Of a DNA stretch of 64,000 nt, positions 60,579 through 64,000 are shown piece after piece; position 1 is the first letter of the stretch; the number at the start of each line of letters is the position of its first letter. Source of the DNA: Pseudomonas fluorescens (lineage in GTDB: Bacteria > Pseudomonadota > Gammaproteobacteria > Pseudomonadales > Pseudomonadaceae); NCBI RefSeq assembly GCF_000968015.1, contig NZ_LACH01000049.1, positions 1 to 64,000 on the forward strand, written 5' to 3'. The translations under genes were made by a program, and so were the position numbers. The notes beneath the pieces were generated by a model, which worked only from the letters and a program-made list of their open reading frames with translations, was not told the origin of the DNA and searched no databases.

Positions 60579-62192
60579 TCAAAGTCTAAACCGGTCAACC
60601 GATTGCGAGAGCTTGCCCGCCAAAGTGGACAACTCATCGGTGGTCGAGGCAGTCCGGCCAATGACCTTGCTGTTGCCTTCGGACATGCCGGCAATCATTT
60701 CGACCTGATGGGCGATTTCGTTGCTGGCCAGGCTCTGCTCACCGATGGTGCGGGTGATGTCATTGACCAGTTGCGTGGTGTTCAACGTGGCGTCGAGGAT
60801 TTCGCGGATCGCGCGCTCGACGTCAGCGGTCACGGCCATGCCTTTGTCGACCTGCGCCACGCCCGCCTCCATGCTGGTCACGGCCTCGCGGGTGCTTTGC
60901 TGGATGCGTGAGACCATCGTGGCAATTTCCTGGGTGGAGGCGCTGGTGCGTCCCGCCAAGCTGCGCACTTCATCGGCCACCACGGCAAAACCACGCCCTT
61001 GCTCACCGGCACGAGCAGCTTCGATCGCGGCGTTGAGCGCCAGCAGATTGGTTTGGTCAGCGATGCCCTTGATCACCTGGATGATGCTGAAAATCCCTTC
61101 GGACTCCTTGTCCAGCGTGCGGATCACCTGGGCCGATTGCTGCGCCGAACGCGCAATACCGTCCATGTCGTTGACCACCTGATGAATCACGCGACCGCCA
61201 TCCTTGGCCAGTGCCTCGGCCTGATTGGCCATGTTCAGTGCCCGTTCGGCATGCCGGGTGATTTCCTCGATGCTCGCGGTCATTTCGCTGGCAGCAGCCG
61301 CCATGGTGCTGGCCGCTACGCTTTGCTGCTGGCTGCTACCGGCGACTTCGTGGCAGCCACTGCTCAATTGCGCACTCATGCCGCTCACGCCGTGGGCGTT
61401 GCTGCGCACGACTTCGATCATGCTGCGCAGGTCGCGCTGCATGGTCGCGAGGCTGCGAATCAGCGCGCTGGCTTCGTCGTTGTGAGTGGGCTCGACAATC
61501 GGTTCGCTCAGGTTGCCATGAGCGATGCTGTCGGCGATGCGGCTGGCGGTTTTCAACGGTCCCATGATGCTCAGCATCACCCCGCGCCCGAGGGCCAGCA
61601 GCAGTAACAGGCTGGCGATGAGGACGCCGCCGAGGGTGAAGTTGGCGTTGCTGATGACTTTCTGAGTGCCGACACTGGTTTGTTGGGTGTTGGTTTCGAT
61701 CAGTTCGCTGAGGGCGGCCATCTGGTCTTCCAGCTGGCTGAATACAGTACTGAAACTGCCCAGTTGTTGCTGCGCGGCTTCTGGATTTTCCAGCGCCAGC
61801 GCGACGATGCGTTCGGCGGCGCTGATGTAGGTATCGAGGCTGGGCTTGATTTTGTTCAGCCCCGCTTTAAGGGTGTCGTTGACCGGCAGCTTGAGGTTTT
61901 CACCGAGCATTTCACGAAAATGCGCCGCATGTTCCTCGATGGAACTGCGCACCTCGGCTTTGCTGCTGGTGCTTTTACCCAGCCCGACCAGCATCGCGGA
62001 CAGCACGTCGGCGCGTAACGCATCGTGCATCATGTCGGCTTCGAGGTGATTGCGCAGCACGGCCATACTGACCTCGTTGTCATTCACCGCCTCAGCCATC
62101 TGGGTGTTTCCCAGGTAACTGACCAGGCTCATGATCAACGCGGTAACCAGGCCGGTGCCAATCAGCAGAATCAAACGTAATTTTATGGACAC
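60579..62192 (-). CDS. methyl-accepting chemotaxis protein
   Basis: The product is 537 residues with two membrane spans (about 7-29 and 186-208). The periplasmic part is a four-helix-bundle-like sensor of about 155 residues. A HAMP segment follows (about 210-262), then the signalling domain with the hairpin tip GIADQTNLLALNAAIEAARAGEQGRGFAVVADEVR near 380-415. It transmits ligand information to CheA/CheW. The C-terminus lacks the CheR-binding pentapeptide. Ligand unknown. Confidence 0.92.
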   Translation of the reverse strand: MSIKLRLILLIGTGLVTALIMSLVSYLGNTQMAEAVNDNEVSMAVLRNHLEADMMHDALRADVLSAMLVGLGKSTSSKAEVRSSIEEHAAHFREMLGENLKLPVNDTLKAGLNKIKPSLDTYISAAERIVALALENPEAAQQQLGSFSTVFSQLEDQMAALSELIETNTQQTSVGTQKVISNANFTLGGVLIASLLLLLALGRGVMLSIMGPLKTASRIADSIAHGNLSEPIVEPTHNDEASALIRSLATMQRDLRSMIEVVRSNAHGVSGMSAQLSSGCHEVAGSSQQQSVAASTMAAAASEMTASIEEITRHAERALNMANQAEALAKDGGRVIHQVVNDMDGIARSAQQSAQVIRTLDKESEGIFSIIQVIKGIADQTNLLALNAAIEAARAGEQGRGFAVVADEVRSLAGRTSASTQEIATMVSRIQQSTREAVTSMEAGVAQVDKGMAVTADVERAIREILDATLNTTQLVNDITRTIGEQSLASNEIAHQVEMIAGMSEGNSKVIGRTASTTDELSTLAGKLSQSVDRFRL

Positions 62193-62356
62193 TCTGTGGA
62201 TCCTCTCTCAGCACGTTTGTCAGTGGCGTAAAGCCCACTGCGGATTGGTTTGCTAAAGGGGATATCGGCTGGCACGAGTGGTTATTGAAGCGAATGTCCA
62301 TACGCGCATGTCTTTGCGACATGCGGTATGTTTTTTCGGTTTTGAGGGCGCCCGAA

Positions 62357-63304
62357 TCAGGCAGCGGAGAAGAAATAGCGCGTCAGGTGAAAGAAGATCG
62401 GTGCGGCGAAGCAAATCGAGTCCATCCGGTCGAGCATGCCGCCGTGACCTTTGATCATGGTTCCCCAGTCCTTGGCGCTCAAACTGCGTTTGATCGCCGA
62501 CATGACCAGACCACCAAGGAAGCCCATCACCACGATGACGAACGACATCATCAGGGACTGCCAGAAACTGAAGGGGGTCATCCAGAACATGCAGCCGCCA
62601 ATCAGCGTTGCAGACAGGCCGCCACCGACCAGACCTTCGACCGTTTTCGACGGACTCACCAGCGGCGCGACCTTGTGTTTGCCGAAGAGCTTGCCGAACA
62701 CGTACTGCAACACGTCACTCAACTGAACGACAAACACCAGATAGAACAGCAATAGCGCGTTTTGGCCCGCGAAACCTTCCAGATCCAGGAGCAAAAGCGC
62801 GGGCGCATGGCTGATGCAATAAATGCAGATCATCACGCCCCACTGGATCTTTGCCGTCCTTTCCAGGAAGCCGTCAGTGTCCTGACTCAGCACTGCAATC
62901 GCCGGCAACAGCAGGAATGAATACACCGGGATCAGCAGCGTAAACATCGAATACCAGTGCGTACCGATCAGAATGTATTGCAGCGGGATCAGGATGAAAA
63001 ACGCCGAAAACAGGGCGTTATGGTCACCCCGTCTGGTCGGTGTCAGGGTGATGAACTCCCTGAGCGCGAACAGTGAGATGAAACCGAACAGGACGACCGT
63101 TGCATTGCCACCCAGCAGGTAGGAAACGAAGAAGATGATGACCATCCCCCACCAGGCATTCACGCGCTGATTGAGGTTTTCGATGGTCGAGACAGCGCCT
63201 TCCGTTTTGGCCCGCCGGGCCAGCAATCGACCGGCCAGCGACGCAATCGCCAGCAAGCATGCCAATCCAAAAAAGAACCACAAAAACTTGGCTTCAAGAC
63301 TCAT
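62357..63304 (-). CDS. phosphatidate cytidylyltransferase (CdsA-like)
   Basis: The product is 315 residues with about eight membrane segments. The C-terminal CDP-DAG synthase signature is complete: SAIKRSLSAKDWGTMIKGHGGMLDRMDS. It makes CDP-diacylglycerol from phosphatidic acid and CTP. Its start overlaps the acyltransferase stop by four bases. The main Pseudomonas cdsA normally lies with uppS and dxr, so this is probably an accessory copy. Confidence 0.87.
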   Translation of the reverse strand: MSLEAKFLWFFFGLACLLAIASLAGRLLARRAKTEGAVSTIENLNQRVNAWWGMVIIFFVSYLLGGNATVVLFGFISLFALREFITLTPTRRGDHNALFSAFFILIPLQYILIGTHWYSMFTLLIPVYSFLLLPAIAVLSQDTDGFLERTAKIQWGVMICIYCISHAPALLLLDLEGFAGQNALLLFYLVFVVQLSDVLQYVFGKLFGKHKVAPLVSPSKTVEGLVGGGLSATLIGGCMFWMTPFSFWQSLMMSFVIVVMGFLGGLVMSAIKRSLSAKDWGTMIKGHGGMLDRMDSICFAAPIFFHLTRYFFSAA

Positions 63305-63900
63305 TTCGACAGCCCCACAATGGCGTTACGCGCGCGTTCCAGAAACACCTGTTTGTCCTCGCCAGCAATCCTTTCCATCGGATTGCCGATACGGATCGTG
63401 CAGATGATCGGCAGAGGGACGTGTTTGCCTTTGGGCATGGAGCGATGCAGGTTTTCCAGGTAGATCGGCACCAGGTCGACATCGGGGAAGGTCTCGGCCA
63501 ACCGGAAAAGACCTGATTTGAATTCCCCGGGCAGTGCCTCGGATGAGCGAGTGCCTTCCGGAAAGAAGATGATCGAATGACCCGCCTGCACCACATCGAA
63601 AATGGGCTCCAGCGCATTTTTACCGGGCGCCGGTTTACGGTCAATCAGCACGGCATTCAAGCCTTTCTGGGAGATGTACGACAGAAACCGGTTTTTCCCC
63701 CAGTAATCGGCAGCGGCGATCGGCTTTACATTTAACCTGGCCTCGGGCGGCAGGGCCGCAATGATGGCCAAGGTGTCCATGTGACTGGTGTGGTTGGCGA
63801 AATAGATTCGCTGACGGGTGAGATCCGGCGGGCTCTCCCACCTTGCCGTGACGCCAATCAGCAGTCGTAGAACAGAAATCAGCGCATTACTGATCCACAT
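63301..63900 (-). CDS. 1-acyl-glycerol-3-phosphate acyltransferase (PlsC-like)
   Basis: The product is 199 residues, short for the family. Motifs: NHTSHMDTL (NHxxxxD) at about 33-41 and FFPEGTRS (substrate site) at about 103-110. It acylates lysophosphatidate to phosphatidate, the substrate of the next gene product. It overlaps the upstream reading frame by 14 bases, implying one operon. Confidence 0.85.
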   Translation of the reverse strand: MWISNALISVLRLLIGVTARWESPPDLTRQRIYFANHTSHMDTLAIIAALPPEARLNVKPIAAADYWGKNRFLSYISQKGLNAVLIDRKPAPGKNALEPIFDVVQAGHSIIFFPEGTRSSEALPGEFKSGLFRLAETFPDVDLVPIYLENLHRSMPKGKHVPLPIICTIRIGNPMERIAGEDKQVFLERARNAIVGLSK

Positions 63901-64000
63901 GGTCGGTCCCCTTCAACTGCTTGGCGATCGCCAGCGTTCGCGTGACGCAGGTTGCGACCGATCCAATGGCGATGACAGCCAGCGCGATCAACAGTACGTA
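63887..64000 (-). CDS. 3' end of a membrane protein (partial)
   Basis: Only the last 37 codons lie in the window; the gene continues beyond the right edge. The visible part is one hydrophobic helix (LLIALAVIAIGSVATC) and a polar tail ending Lys-Gly-Thr-Asp-His-Val-Asp-Gln. In similar Pseudomonas operons this place is taken by a CDP-alcohol phosphatidyltransferase, which ends in a membrane helix. That identity is inferred from context. Confidence 0.45.
   Translation of the reverse strand, partial: YVLLIALAVIAIGSVATCVTRTLAIAKQLKGTDHVDQ

Overview
The window is GC-rich (roughly 60 percent) chromosomal DNA from a fluorescent Pseudomonas, most likely the P. fluorescens/P. putida side of the genus. 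Grounds: OprD-type porin, membrane-associated malate:quinone oxidoreductase, a gallate cluster in the P. putida arrangement (galBCD, galR, galTAP), a hydroxyproline cluster in the Pseudomonas lhp style, and paired REP palindromes of several Pseudomonas families between operons. No tRNA, rRNA, CRISPR array, insertion sequence or phage was seen. Species assignment is inference.

Layout. 0.2-1 kb: a small lipoprotein and a convergent carboxymuconolactone-decarboxylase-family gene. 1.2-6.9 kb: a compact catabolic operon of glutamine-synthetase-like ligase, aldehyde dehydrogenase, iron alcohol dehydrogenase and APC permease, which looks like gamma-glutamylation-based use of an amino alcohol. 7.0-9.8 kb: a DUF2986 protein, a D-Ala-D-Ala dipeptidase fused to an L,D-transpeptidase, and an unrecognised 247-residue protein. 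9.8-27.6 kb: a winged-helix/FlgO-like regulator, then a large hydroxyproline locus: a GntR/FCD regulator, epimerase, three-subunit D-hydroxyproline dehydrogenase, PAS-AraC regulator, polar amino-acid ABC transporter, aconitase X, a second proline-racemase-fold protein, the pyrroline-hydroxycarboxylate deaminase, an MFS carrier, ketoglutarate-semialdehyde dehydrogenase and an Ldh2-type imine reductase. Three near-identical palindromes centred on GTATAC sit upstream of the regulator, the transporter operon and the deaminase.

27.8-29.9 kb: three tandem Ohr-family peroxidase genes followed by an OhrR/MarR regulator; each ohr gene has its own pair of palindromes spaced 15 bp centre to centre. 29.9-32.3 kb: a PtrR-like LysR regulator divergent from a succinate-semialdehyde dehydrogenase. 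32.4-43.4 kb: assorted detoxification and housekeeping genes (NTF2-like protein, GST, aldo-keto reductase, hydrolases, a fourth Ohr, MocR regulator with EamA exporter, CAP protein, beta-propeller protein with its regulator).

43.5-51.6 kb: the gallate regulon. GalT and GalP import gallate, GalA cleaves the ring, and GalD, GalB and GalC convert the product to pyruvate and oxaloacetate; GalR appears to carry two LysR helix-turn-helix domains. 51.8-56.5 kb: a DUF2238 membrane protein, catalase-peroxidase katG, a 27-residue membrane peptide, and a small AT-richer scar in which a dapF-like start is joined to the tail of a glycine-zipper protein and followed by an unknown, possibly immunity, gene. 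56.7-64 kb: mqo, a 560-residue dihydroxy-acid dehydratase, a chemoreceptor, and a phospholipid-synthesis operon (cdsA-like, plsC-like and the tail of a third membrane protein) running off the right edge.
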